This document shows, piece after piece, positions 1 through 7,679 of a stretch of 64,000 bases of DNA (the first letter of the stretch is position 1; each line of letters starts with the position of its first letter). The stretch comes from CAZABP01 sp964483245 (lineage in GTDB: Bacteria > Planctomycetota > UBA1135 > UBA2386). The notes beneath the pieces are model-generated. The model did no database searches. It saw only the letters and a list, made by a program, of their open reading frames with translations, and was not told the DNA's origin. The stretch spans positions 1 to 64,000 of the forward strand of contig CAZABP010000007.1 in assembly GCA_964483245.1 (NCBI GenBank). Reading direction: 5' to 3'. Both the position numbers and the translations under genes were made by a program.

Positions 1-2436
1 CTCGACCTCGCCGAGCATCAGGTCCGGAATGTTGGCGCGCGGGATCACGACACCCTGCCGACCGGTCAGGCCGCGCTGCTGGCAGAGGCGGAAGAAGCCT
101 TCGATCTTCTCGTTGACGGCGCTGATCGCCTGCACCTCACCCTTCTGGTTGACCGACCCGGTCACGGCGAGCCCCTGGTCGAGCGGGACGCGGGCGAGGC
201 TCGACAGCAGCGCATACAGCTCCGCGCTCGAGGCGGAGTCCCCTTCGACCCCGCCGTACAGCTGCTCGAAGCACAGCGTCGCCTGCAGGCAGATCGGTCC
301 GTCCTGGCCGAACTGCTCGAGCAGGTAGCCGTGCAGGATCATGACCCCCTTGTCGTGCAGCGGGCCGGACAGCTCGACCTCGCGCTCGATGTTCATCAGG
401 CCGGACGCGCTGCGCGTCCCGGGCGCCGACGCGGCCGTGATCCGGCACGGCTTGCCGAACGCGAGCGTGCCGGTGTCGAGCACGGTCATCGCGTTGACCT
501 GTCCGATCTCGAACCCTTCGGTCGGCAGCAGCAGGTAGCCGTCGCGGAACTCCCGCTCCACCAGCTCGCGCGGCAGGTCGTGGCGGTTGCGCCGCGACTC
601 CGCCGCCTGCTCGACGTGCGTGCGCGCGACCGGACCCGGTCCGCTGCGCCGCGCCAGGTGCGACGCCTCGCGGACGACGTCCGACAACTCGCCGAACGAC
701 GTCGTCAGCCGGTCGCGTCGCCCTCCCAGGCGCGCACCCGCCTCGGCAACGGCCGCCGCGGCATCCGGCCCGAACGGCAGCAGATCCTCGGACCGCGCGA
801 GCCACGCGACGAAATCGGCGTAGCGGCGCAGGTTCGTCTCGTCGACCGGGATCGTCGTGTCGAACTCGGCGTGCACCTTGAACACCCCGGCGAACTGCGG
901 GTCCTCGCGCGCCAGCGCCTCGTAGTGCCCCGGCTCGGCGATCAGCAGGATCTTGACGTCGATCGGGATCGCCTCCGGCTGCAACGCGCCGACCGTGCTG
1001 CCGCTGCCCGGGTCGTATTCGCGGATCTCGAGCAGGCCGCTCTTCAGTGCACGCTTGAGCTGCTGCCAGACGCCCGGCTCGGACAACACGTCGGCGAGCC
1101 GCAGGATCAGGTAGCCACCGTCGGCGCGCAGCAGCGCGCCGGCGTGGATCGCGCCGACGCCGATGTGCCCGTCCTCACGCGGCGATTCGACGGTGCCGAA
1201 CAGGTTCGTGTAGGTCGGGTTGGTCTCGACGACGACCGGGCAGTCCTCGTTGGCGTGGTACTTGATGACGTGGACGGCGAGTTCCTGGAACCGCGTGCGC
1301 ACCGGTCGCGGCAGCGGCAGCGGGACGACCCCTTCGTCCGGGAACGGCGGCGGCGCATGCTCGGGGGCTGACTGCAGCGGCGGCGGAACCTCCTGCTCCT
1401 CGCTGGCGGCGACCCAGCGCGCGAGGTCGCGCTCGATGTGCTGGCGCACATCGGTCAGGAACGTGTGCACGCCTTCCTGGCCCCAGTTCCGCTCGAACTC
1501 CTGGAAGTGCGCCGCCAGCACGTGCGCCGCCACCTGGCGGTCCATCGCGCGGAGCTCGCGCTCGGTCTTGCGTGCGTTCTCCCGCCCGCGCTCGGCGACC
1601 TCGGCCAACCGCTCGAGCAGTTCCTCGCGCCGCGCCAGCAGCCGGTCGCGCTCTGCGGTCGGCACGCGCCCCTGGGACGACAAGGCGAGCAGCGCCTCGA
1701 CGGTGATCGCCTCCCCTTCGAACACCGGATAGATGTCGGCGCTCATGCTGCCGCTCGGGCCCTGGAAGTGGACCAGCGAGCAGCCGGCGCGCTTCGCCTC
1801 GCGGCTCAGCGCATCCATCAGCCGCCGGTCGCGCTCTTCCGACGCCTTGATGACGAGGCGGCGCGAGATCTTGTGCGGGCGCGAGCGCAGCGAGGCGACC
1901 AGCGCGTCCTGGATCCGCAGGAACAGCTCCTCGACTTCCGACTGGAACTGCAGCGCACGCCCGCGTGGCAGCGTGATCAGGCGCGGGCGGTTCGGCTCGA
2001 GCAGGTTGTTGACGTAGACGCGATCGAGGCTCGGGCGGCAGAGCGGGCGCAGCTCTTCGAGCAGCGCTTGCACGATCCGCATGCGGCCGGCGCCGACGAT
2101 GCCGCTGACGACGATGTTGTAGCCGGGTGCGTACAGCTCGAGCCCCAGGCGCAACGCCTCCATCGCGCGCGGCTGCCCGAGCATCGCCGAGACCGGCGGC
2201 ATCTGCTTGGACGGGTGCAGCGGCGGACAGAGCCAGCGCAGCACGCTGACCGGCAGCGGCGCCAGCGGATCGGCCGGCGGGGCGGCATCCGGCCGCGGCC
2301 AGGTGCCGCCGCCGGTGCCCGGGCGCGACGGTGCCAGCGGGCGCGCGCGCGACGGCTCGCGCGCCGGCTTGCGGACTTCGCGCGCGGGCTTGCCGCGCCG
2401 GTTGCCGCCGCGGCCACCGCCGCGCTTGCTGCTCAT
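1..2436 (-). CDS. Lon-type ATP-dependent protease (AAA_32 / LonB-like), 3' end outside window
   Basis: The visible 812 codons run off the left edge. A basic, low-complexity N-terminus (about residues 1-60) precedes an AAA-like region and a clear Lon (S16) protease domain. The catalytic serine is S734 in GDSASSAELY and the lysine is K777 in VNEKIEGFF. Their 43-residue spacing equals the classical Lon Ser-Lys dyad spacing. The P-loop is degenerate (GIVGAGRMR, no GK[ST]), as in other members of this family that carry GxxGTGR. The protein should be a cytoplasmic ATP-dependent quality-control protease. Its ATG overlaps the stop of the upstream universal stress protein gene (ATGA), so the two are co-translated. 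High confidence in the family; the substrate is unknown. Confidence 0.9.
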   Translation of the reverse strand, partial: MSSKRGGGRGGNRRGKPAREVRKPAREPSRARPLAPSRPGTGGGTWPRPDAAPPADPLAPLPVSVLRWLCPPLHPSKQMPPVSAMLGQPRAMEALRLGLELYAPGYNIVVSGIVGAGRMRIVQALLEELRPLCRPSLDRVYVNNLLEPNRPRLITLPRGRALQFQSEVEELFLRIQDALVASLRSRPHKISRRLVIKASEERDRRLMDALSREAKRAGCSLVHFQGPSGSMSADIYPVFEGEAITVEALLALSSQGRVPTAERDRLLARREELLERLAEVAERGRENARKTERELRAMDRQVAAHVLAAHFQEFERNWGQEGVHTFLTDVRQHIERDLARWVAASEEQEVPPPLQSAPEHAPPPFPDEGVVPLPLPRPVRTRFQELAVHVIKYHANEDCPVVVETNPTYTNLFGTVESPREDGHIGVGAIHAGALLRADGGYLILRLADVLSEPGVWQQLKRALKSGLLEIREYDPGSGSTVGALQPEAIPIDVKILLIAEPGHYEALAREDPQFAGVFKVHAEFDTTIPVDETNLRRYADFVAWLARSEDLLPFGPDAAAAVAEAGARLGGRRDRLTTSFGELSDVVREASHLARRSGPGPVARTHVEQAAESRRNRHDLPRELVEREFRDGYLLLPTEGFEIGQVNAMTVLDTGTLAFGKPCRITAASAPGTRSASGLMNIEREVELSGPLHDKGVMILHGYLLEQFGQDGPICLQATLCFEQLYGGVEGDSASSAELYALLSSLARVPLDQGLAVTGSVNQKGEVQAISAVNEKIEGFFRLCQQRGLTGRQGVVIPRANIPDLMLGEVE

Positions 2437-2894
2437 GGCATCGCCGCGACCAGGACCGGGCACGGGGCCGCCTTCAGGATCTCGCCGGCCGTGCTGCCGG
2501 TCAGCGCCTGCATGATCGCACTGCGCCGGCTGGCGCGGACGACGATCAGGTCGACCTTGCGCAGCAGCGCCTCGCGCAGGATCTGGTCCTCGATGTCCTC
2601 GGCGACGATCGCATGGCCGAGCGCCGGCACTCCGAGCGACGCCGCGTGGTCCACGATGCGCTGCAGGATCGACTTCGCGTCCTCCACGATCGAATGCTGG
2701 AAGCTCTCGTCCTTGGGGCTGCGCATCCGGTGCTGCGGGATCAGCGCCACCATCGCCGATGTGTCGATGACCGAGAACAGCAGCAGCTCGGCGCCGAGCT
2801 GGGCCGCGAGCTTGACCGCATAGCCATAGTCGGGAGTCTCGCGCAGCGAGAGATCGACCGGCACGAGGATCCGCTGGACCACCCGCTCGGACAT
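2433..2894 (-). CDS. Universal stress protein (UspA family)
   Basis: This 153-residue protein is a single Usp domain. It starts with the first beta strand VQRILVPVDLS and ends with the typical GSTAGEILKAAPCPVLVA segment, which contains the ribose/phosphate-binding G-x9-G-[ST]-like loop. The start at 2894 gives the usual Usp length; the open frame extends further upstream but would add a non-homologous arginine-rich tail. It overlaps the Lon-like gene by four bases (ATGA), which suggests one operon. Usp proteins bind nucleotides and aid survival under stress. The divergent neighbour is dps, so this is a stress locus. Confidence 0.88.
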   Translation of the reverse strand: MSERVVQRILVPVDLSLRETPDYGYAVKLAAQLGAELLLFSVIDTSAMVALIPQHRMRSPKDESFQHSIVEDAKSILQRIVDHAASLGVPALGHAIVAEDIEDQILREALLRKVDLIVVRASRRSAIMQALTGSTAGEILKAAPCPVLVAAMP

Positions 2895-2980
2895 GGCGGG
2901 TTTATAGAGGCCGGTTGCGCGTGGCGTGCGCTTTTTCTGTCGTTCGCAGGGAGCTATAGCCACGAGCAGGAGCATCGACC
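2895..2980. promoter_or_regulatory. Divergent promoter region between usp and dps
   Basis: This is the only spacer between two divergent stress genes. On the plus strand TATAGC (2955-2960) could be a -10 box for dps, followed by a good ribosome site AGGAG at 2968-2972, eight bases before the dps ATG. On the minus strand TATAAA (2906 down to 2901) lies only six bases before the usp ATG, which would give a nearly leaderless transcript. No convincing -35 boxes are visible. The assignment is by eye and weak. Confidence 0.35.
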
Positions 2981-3421
2981 ATGAGCCAAGACGTACTGGA
3001 GCGGTTGAACCGCCAGCTCGCCGATTTCCAAGTCCACTACCAGCGACTGCGCAACTACCACTGGAACGTGCGCGGACCGCGGTTCTTCGAGCTGCATGCG
3101 AAGTTCGAGGATCTCTACACCGAAGCGGCCATGCACGTCGACGCGATCGCGGAGCGGATCCTGCAGCTCGGCGGGCATCCGTACTCGACGTTGATCGAAC
3201 AGCTCGACAATGCGCGGCTGCGCGAGGATGCACCGCGCACGATTCCGGACGCCGCGGCGATGCTGCGGACGATCGTCCAGGATCAGGAGACGATGGTGCG
3301 CCATCTGCGTGAGGACGCGGGGCTCGCCGGGGGCGAGCAGGACACCGCCACGATGAACCTGCTCGACGGCATCGCCGACGGCAAGGAGAAGGTCATGTGG
3401 ATGCTGCGCGCGGCGGTCTGA
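2981..3421 (+). CDS. dps: Dps-family ferritin-like DNA-protection protein
   Basis: This 146-residue four-helix ferritin-like protein carries the inter-subunit ferroxidase residues of Dps with exact spacing: H27 (NYHWNV), H39, D54 and E58. The same 12/15/4 spacing is known from other Dps proteins. Dps dodecamers oxidise and store iron using hydrogen peroxide, and many bind DNA. There is no long lysine-rich N-terminal tail, so direct DNA binding is uncertain. The start is supported by AGGAG eight bases upstream. It diverges from the usp/Lon-like operon. Confidence 0.92.
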   Translation: MSQDVLERLNRQLADFQVHYQRLRNYHWNVRGPRFFELHAKFEDLYTEAAMHVDAIAERILQLGGHPYSTLIEQLDNARLREDAPRTIPDAAAMLRTIVQDQETMVRHLREDAGLAGGEQDTATMNLLDGIADGKEKVMWMLRAAV

Positions 3422-3591
3422 GTTGCGCGGCGCAGACTCCTCGCGGCAGGCGAGGATTCGAAGCCGAAGCAACTCCATGGACGCGATCAGCGCGGCCGAG
3501 GGGCGCGGGGTCGACCGAGCGAAGCGAGGTCGGCCCATTCGATGCGGCCGTGAGGTCGCGCTGACCGCCTGTTCCTGACGCGAGCGGGCCT

Positions 3592-3630
3592 AAAAAAACG
3601 AGACCTCGGCCGGTCAGTGCCGAGGTCTCG
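3592..3630 (-). terminator. Intrinsic terminator for minus-strand transcripts
   Basis: A perfect 11-bp stem (CGAGACCTCGG at 3599-3609, CCGAGGTCTCG at 3620-3630) with a 10-base loop is followed, on the minus strand, by seven T residues (3598 down to 3592). This is the clearest Rho-independent terminator in the window. It would end transcripts coming from 4514 downwards or from an RNA gene starting between about 3990 and 3700. Confidence 0.85.
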
Positions 3631-3990
3631 AAGGATGGGAAGACTACGAAATGGAGAGGGCGGTTAGGGAGGGGGATTCGTCTCCACTCAGCAGCCAGCT
3701 CCCATCGTGTGTGATGGATCCTACCCTGGGGTTCGGCGCGCGCCGGTGAAGGCCCCCCGCGCGTCGATCGAGAAGACCTCGATCAGCGCCGCAGGAGTCC
3801 GGAGCGAGCCACCCCGCATCCGCTCGGATCAACGGATGTGCCTCGGTGCGGGACGAGCTGCTGCTGGCACGCAGCAGAACGTCGGCACGTCGGCCGGGAA
3901 GGCCTGTTCAGGCTGGAACAGGAATGTCAGAGATCGGAGGGTTCAGCCGGAGCTGCTCCGCCTTCGGTTGTCCGGAAGCGGGACGGCAGA
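3592..3990 (-). ncRNA. Candidate structured RNA ending at the intrinsic terminator
   Basis: Read on the minus strand, this stretch holds three short-loop perfect stems (3922-3903, 3877-3858, 3784-3766) and then the terminator, without a credible reading frame. It could be an independent small RNA or a long 3' UTR of the membrane-protein gene at 4514-4059. I compared it by eye with tmRNA, RNase P RNA, 6S and SRP RNA signatures and matched none. The 5' boundary is a guess. GC-rich DNA forms 7-bp stems by chance, so confidence is low. Confidence 0.25.
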
Positions 3991-4058
3991 TCATGCCGGC
4001 TCTCCGCACGCTTTCAACACCCTGTCCACCGAATTCGCGACGCGGTCCCCGCGCCCGT

Positions 4059-4514
4059 TCAGCCCCCCCCACCGATGCCCGGGACCAAGCGCCTTATGGG
4101 TTCCAGCAGGCGGTAGATGTCGAACCAGTCCCACTTCAGCCGGATCAACAGCAACAGCGCGATGACGGCGGTCGTGTAGAGAACGAAAAACAAGCCCTGC
4201 GCCACGATCCGCGCCAGCAGGGTCTTCGTCGCCACCCGCAGGCGCCGCATCGGACGCCCGGCCGCGGACCGCAGGATCCAATCCCGTTGGGCCCGGAGCC
4301 CGCGCTGGACCAGCTCCTGCGGCTCGACGCTCGGTGCCGTCAGCGACTCGACGACTTCCTCCCACGGATAGCGGTCCTCCTCGTCCCGGATCCGGCCGGC
4401 CAGCTTGGTGACCGTGCCGCCGGGGACGAGCCCGGCCAGGAGCCGGTGCGACGCTTCGAAGATGCGGTGCAGCCGCGGGTCGGGAACGCTGGACGGGTCA
4501 GGGATCGCGCTCAC
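4059..4514 (-). CDS. Small hypothetical membrane protein
   Basis: This is a 151-residue protein with a GTG start. The first 105 residues are soluble and charged. One strong membrane segment follows at about residues 106-127, then an amphipathic end and a glycine tail. I do not recognise a family. The EEDRYPWEEVVESL stretch and the single C-terminal anchor suggest a tail-anchored inner-membrane protein. Coding looks real because codon use and composition match its neighbours and the rival frames are poor. It may be terminated at 3599-3630. Confidence 0.7.
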   Translation of the reverse strand: MSAIPDPSSVPDPRLHRIFEASHRLLAGLVPGGTVTKLAGRIRDEEDRYPWEEVVESLTAPSVEPQELVQRGLRAQRDWILRSAAGRPMRRLRVATKTLLARIVAQGLFFVLYTTAVIALLLLIRLKWDWFDIYRLLEPIRRLVPGIGGGG

Positions 4515-4627
4515 GCGCGTGGCTTATCCGATCTCCGCCGCGCGCGTTAGTCCGCGGGCTGCACGGCATCCGCAGCGACACCCCACACCGAAGGGATGTC
4601 CGGCGCCATCCGGGCTACCCTCTGGCG

Positions 4628-5527
4628 ATGCTCGTGCCGCCGCACCGCGACGAGGCCCAGGCTGAAGAGCTCGCCAGCCTCGCGGACGCACTGGATGCCG
4701 GGATCTCCGCCGATGCCCTGTTCGGCAGTGACGCTGCGGGCGGCGGGATCACGCCGGCACTCGCCGCGCGGGGCGCCTGCGGTCGCGATCCGGTTCTTCG
4801 CGAGGTCTTCGCGGCGGCCGAGTCCGCGGGCCGGTTGCCGGCGGCGCTGCGGACGCACGCGGCGGCGCTGCGGCACCGCGCCGAGCTGAAGCGCGAGACC
4901 TGGGCCTCGCTGCGGTATCCGTTCCTGCTGGTGCTGATGGCGACGTTCGCCGCGACGGTCTCGCGGATCGCCTACGGCGGCTGGGTGCTCGGGGCCCTGC
5001 TCGTCCCGCTGCTCGTGATCGGGCTGATGGTGCTGGCCGCCCTGCTGACGCCGGCCTGGAGCCGGCGCGGGCCGGTTCCGGTGCTCGGACCGCTGCTGCG
5101 TGAGCATGGCGAGCTGCGCTACCTCGAGGTGCTGCACGCGCTGTACGCATCGGGGATTCCGATCCTGGCCGCGCACGAGCGCGCGACGTCCCTCGTGACC
5201 CCGGACTGGGTGCGCATCCCGTATGCACGGGCAACGCTGTTGCTCGGCGAATCGCAGCTCGGCCTCGGCGAAGCGCTGGCGCGGGCGGCCGCGCTGTCGC
5301 CGGAGACCCGCGGCTCGATCCTGTCGGGTGAGAAGGCCGGCGAGCTGGAAGCGACGCTGGCCCGGCTGATCACCTACCGGCGCGCGACCGCAGCGCGGCG
5401 GACCGCCCGCGCGGTGCGGCTTGCGGCCTGGTCGATCGGCGCGATCGCGGCCACGTACGCGATCTGGACGATCGTGTCGTTCTATTCGGGGTACTTGGGG
5501 CGCCTCAGCAGCCTGCGCGGGCGGTGA
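4628..5527 (+). CDS. Type II secretion system F-domain membrane protein
   Basis: This 299-residue protein has two central membrane segments (about residues 96-116 and 118-137) and one near the C-terminus (about 272-295). The region LRYLEVLHALYASGIPILAA, followed by GESQLGLGEALARA and a late LSGEKAGELEATLARL, is the pattern of T2SF (GspF/PilC) repeats. It is shorter than GspF (about 400 residues) and seems to keep only one well-conserved repeat. GspF-type proteins form the inner-membrane platform of type II secretion and type IV pili, but no other core gene lies next to it. It is the first gene of a plus-strand run with an ECF sigma factor. Confidence 0.75.
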   Translation: MLVPPHRDEAQAEELASLADALDAGISADALFGSDAAGGGITPALAARGACGRDPVLREVFAAAESAGRLPAALRTHAAALRHRAELKRETWASLRYPFLLVLMATFAATVSRIAYGGWVLGALLVPLLVIGLMVLAALLTPAWSRRGPVPVLGPLLREHGELRYLEVLHALYASGIPILAAHERATSLVTPDWVRIPYARATLLLGESQLGLGEALARAAALSPETRGSILSGEKAGELEATLARLITYRRATAARRTARAVRLAAWSIGAIAATYAIWTIVSFYSGYLGRLSSLRGR

Positions 5528-5583
5528 CCCAGGAGAATCGCCCGAACCCCTGACGCGGCGCCGCCGCGCACGTCCCGAGCATC

Positions 5584-6162
5584 GTGTCCGTGGAGCCGAC
5601 GATCCGCAGCGAGCATCTGACCGCCAGCGAGCTGGCGCTCCTCGGCGCGCTGCGGCGTGGGGAGCGCGAGGCCGCGGCTGCGCTGCTCCGGCCACAGCTC
5701 GGCTCGTTGCTCGCGCTGGCGCGGCGGCTGAACCGCGATCCGCACGCCGCCGAAGACCTGGTCCAGGAGACCCTGCTGCGCGCCTGCCCGGCGCTGCCGC
5801 AGTTCCGGGGTGAGTGCCCGCTGCGGAGCTGGCTGTTCCGGATCATGGTGCGCACGGCGGCCGATCTCGCGCGCGCCGGCAAGCGCCGCCCGGCGCAGCC
5901 GTTCGAGCTGACCGACGTCCCGGATCATCTGCCGCAGCCGGATGCGCTGGTGCAGGCACGCGAGCTGCAGGACCGCATGCGCGAAGCGATCGAACGGCTG
6001 TCGCCGCGCGAAGCGCTGGCGCTGCACCTTCGCGCCACCGAAGGGATGGACTACGGCGCGATCGCGGTCGTGCTCGAGTGCTCGGCCGGCGCCGCGCGCA
6101 TGCTCGTGCTGACCGCGAGGCGCAAGATCCTCGCCCGGATCGAGGAGCACCTCGAGCCATGA
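5584..6162 (+). CDS. ECF-type RNA polymerase sigma factor
   Basis: This 192-residue protein has a GTG start. Region 2 is visible at about residues 50-100 (HAAEDLVQETLLRA, then a WLFRIMVRTAADLAR segment) and region 4 at about 135-185 (IERLSPREALALHLRATEGMDY, followed by a helix-turn-helix). There is no region 1 or 3, so it is a sigma-70 group IV (ECF) factor. Its stop overlaps the ATG of the next gene (ATGA), which encodes a ZAS-type anti-sigma protein, the usual pairing. The factor is probably held at the membrane until a signal arrives. Confidence 0.9.
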   Translation: MSVEPTIRSEHLTASELALLGALRRGEREAAAALLRPQLGSLLALARRLNRDPHAAEDLVQETLLRACPALPQFRGECPLRSWLFRIMVRTAADLARAGKRRPAQPFELTDVPDHLPQPDALVQARELQDRMREAIERLSPREALALHLRATEGMDYGAIAVVLECSAGAARMLVLTARRKILARIEEHLEP

Positions 6163-7679
6163 GGTGCGCATACGCCGAAGACGTCGTCGCGCACTTCCAC
6201 GACGGTGCGGTGCCGGCGACCACCGATGCCGCGACGCTGGCCGAGCACCTGCACGGATGCGAGACCTGCCAGCGGACCCTCGCGCACGCGCGGCGGATCG
6301 ACGGTCTGCTGGCGTCGATCTCCGGCGTCGACGTCGACCCGCTGCTGGCCGAACGCCTGCTCGGCAAGCTGCCGGATCCGGAGCCGCGCGCACGTCCGCT
6401 GTTGCGTGGAACTGCAGCGCTGCTGCTCGTGGCGTCCGGGTTCGCGGCGGCGTGGCTGCTGTGGGGTCGCGGCGCGGAGCAGTCGGAGCCGGATGCCCCG
6501 CACGAGCGCACCGCGAACGCACCGCAGGTCGCACCGCAGGTCGTCGGCGAGGGGGATGCGGTCACCCCGTCACCGCCACTCGATCCGAACCACGTGCTGC
6601 TGCCGGATCTGCCGGTGCGGCGGCGCACGCCGTCCCCTTCGTTTCGCGATCCGTTCACGGAGGCGCGCACCGCGGCAGAGCTCCAGCAGGTGGCCGAGTG
6701 GATCGCGGTGCCGGGGCTCGAGGAGGCGCTGCTCGCGCACCGGCTCGGGTTGCACGCGGCCGCCGGAGCGCCGGCGTGGAGCCTGCAGGCGCTGTTCAGA
6801 CGCGCGCAGCAGGTCGCCGACGCCGATGCCGCCGCGCTGCGGCTGCGCGCTGCGCGCGCGCTGCTCGCGGCCGGGAACCGCGAAGGGTTCCCGCGGCTCG
6901 CGCGTGCCGCGGATGCTCTCGGCCCGGGGCGCGCAGGGTCGTCGTTGCTCGCGCTGCTGCGCAGCGACGCACGCTTCACGCGCTGGCTCGCGCGCGAGCT
7001 GGCGGTGACGCGCGAGCCGGGCCAGGCGTTGCGGCTCGCGGCACGCATCGGCGGCAGCGAGTTGGACGCCGCGCTACGTGTCTGGGCCGGCCGGGACCAC
7101 ACGCGGCTCCTGCAGGCCGGGGATGCCGTTGCGCAGGCCCGCACGCATCCGGATCCGGTTCCCCTGCAGCTCGCGTTGTGGCGCGTGCTCGACCAGACCG
7201 GCGGCCGCAGCGATCCGTTCCCGCTCGCCGTGCGCTGGTTCGCGCCGCTCGGCACGCAGGTCGCGCCGCGGATCGTCGAGATCGCGCGCACGACCGGATC
7301 GGCGGTCGAACGCACGCGCTGCCTGCATGCGCTCGCCGCGTTGCCGAGCGCGGACGCGAGCGGGTTCCTGCTCGAGCTGCTCGACGGCCCGCGGCACCAC
7401 GAGCGCCTGCTCGCGAGCCACGCCCTCGGCCGGCTCGTCGAACCGCGCGCCGCCAGCGAACTCTGCCACGAGCTGCGGCGGCGCCTGCCTCGCAGTCGCT
7501 CACCAGAGTTGCTGCTCGTGACGCTGCTGTCGCTGGGGGATCCGCAGGCGATCGCGTCGCTCGAACGCTCCGGTCTGCCGCCGGACGCGCGCGCGCTGCT
7601 GCGCAGCGGCCGCTTCTCGCTGGAGCAGATCCCCACCGTCCTCGCCCTGTTGCCCGACCACGGAATCGAGAACCTCTGA
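6159..7679 (+). CDS. Membrane anti-sigma factor (ZAS zinc finger) with HEAT-like extension
   Basis: The 506-residue protein starts at the ATG that overlaps the sigma-factor stop. The N-terminal 55 residues have the ZAS motif H30-x3-C34-x2-C37 (HLHGCETC) of zinc-binding anti-sigma factors. One membrane segment follows at about residues 80-103. The remaining 400 residues are an alanine-, arginine- and leucine-rich helical-repeat domain, probably HEAT-like, outside the cytoplasmic membrane. Anti-sigma factors normally end soon after the membrane span, so the large sensor-like extension is unusual. It is followed by a one-base overlap (TGATG) with the next gene. Confidence 0.8.
   Translation: MRCAYAEDVVAHFHDGAVPATTDAATLAEHLHGCETCQRTLAHARRIDGLLASISGVDVDPLLAERLLGKLPDPEPRARPLLRGTAALLLVASGFAAAWLLWGRGAEQSEPDAPHERTANAPQVAPQVVGEGDAVTPSPPLDPNHVLLPDLPVRRRTPSPSFRDPFTEARTAAELQQVAEWIAVPGLEEALLAHRLGLHAAAGAPAWSLQALFRRAQQVADADAAALRLRAARALLAAGNREGFPRLARAADALGPGRAGSSLLALLRSDARFTRWLARELAVTREPGQALRLAARIGGSELDAALRVWAGRDHTRLLQAGDAVAQARTHPDPVPLQLALWRVLDQTGGRSDPFPLAVRWFAPLGTQVAPRIVEIARTTGSAVERTRCLHALAALPSADASGFLLELLDGPRHHERLLASHALGRLVEPRAASELCHELRRRLPRSRSPELLLVTLLSLGDPQAIASLERSGLPPDARALLRSGRFSLEQIPTVLALLPDHGIENL

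Larger units (their letters stand above)
3422..4058. other. Gene-poor 637-base stretch with clustered hairpins
   Basis: I see no convincing protein gene on either strand; the open frames here are short, overlapping and compositionally poor. Just after dps there is a 7-bp stem at 3438-3444/3450-3456 with a 5-base loop but no T-run, which may help end the dps transcript. Further along are three perfect 7-bp stems with 5-6 base loops (3766-3784, 3858-3877, 3903-3922) and a strong terminator at 3599-3630. See the separate terminator and RNA entries. Confidence 0.6.

Noticed and set aside
3438..3475. A tRNA-like TTCGAA near the end of dps
   Set aside because: No acceptor stem, anticodon arm or CCA can be drawn around it. 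No tRNA, including tRNA(Sec), was found in the window.
3707..4165. A 152-codon plus-strand frame in the gene-poor stretch
   Set aside because: Mixed composition, no ribosome site, no domain, and it runs into the antisense of the membrane protein gene.
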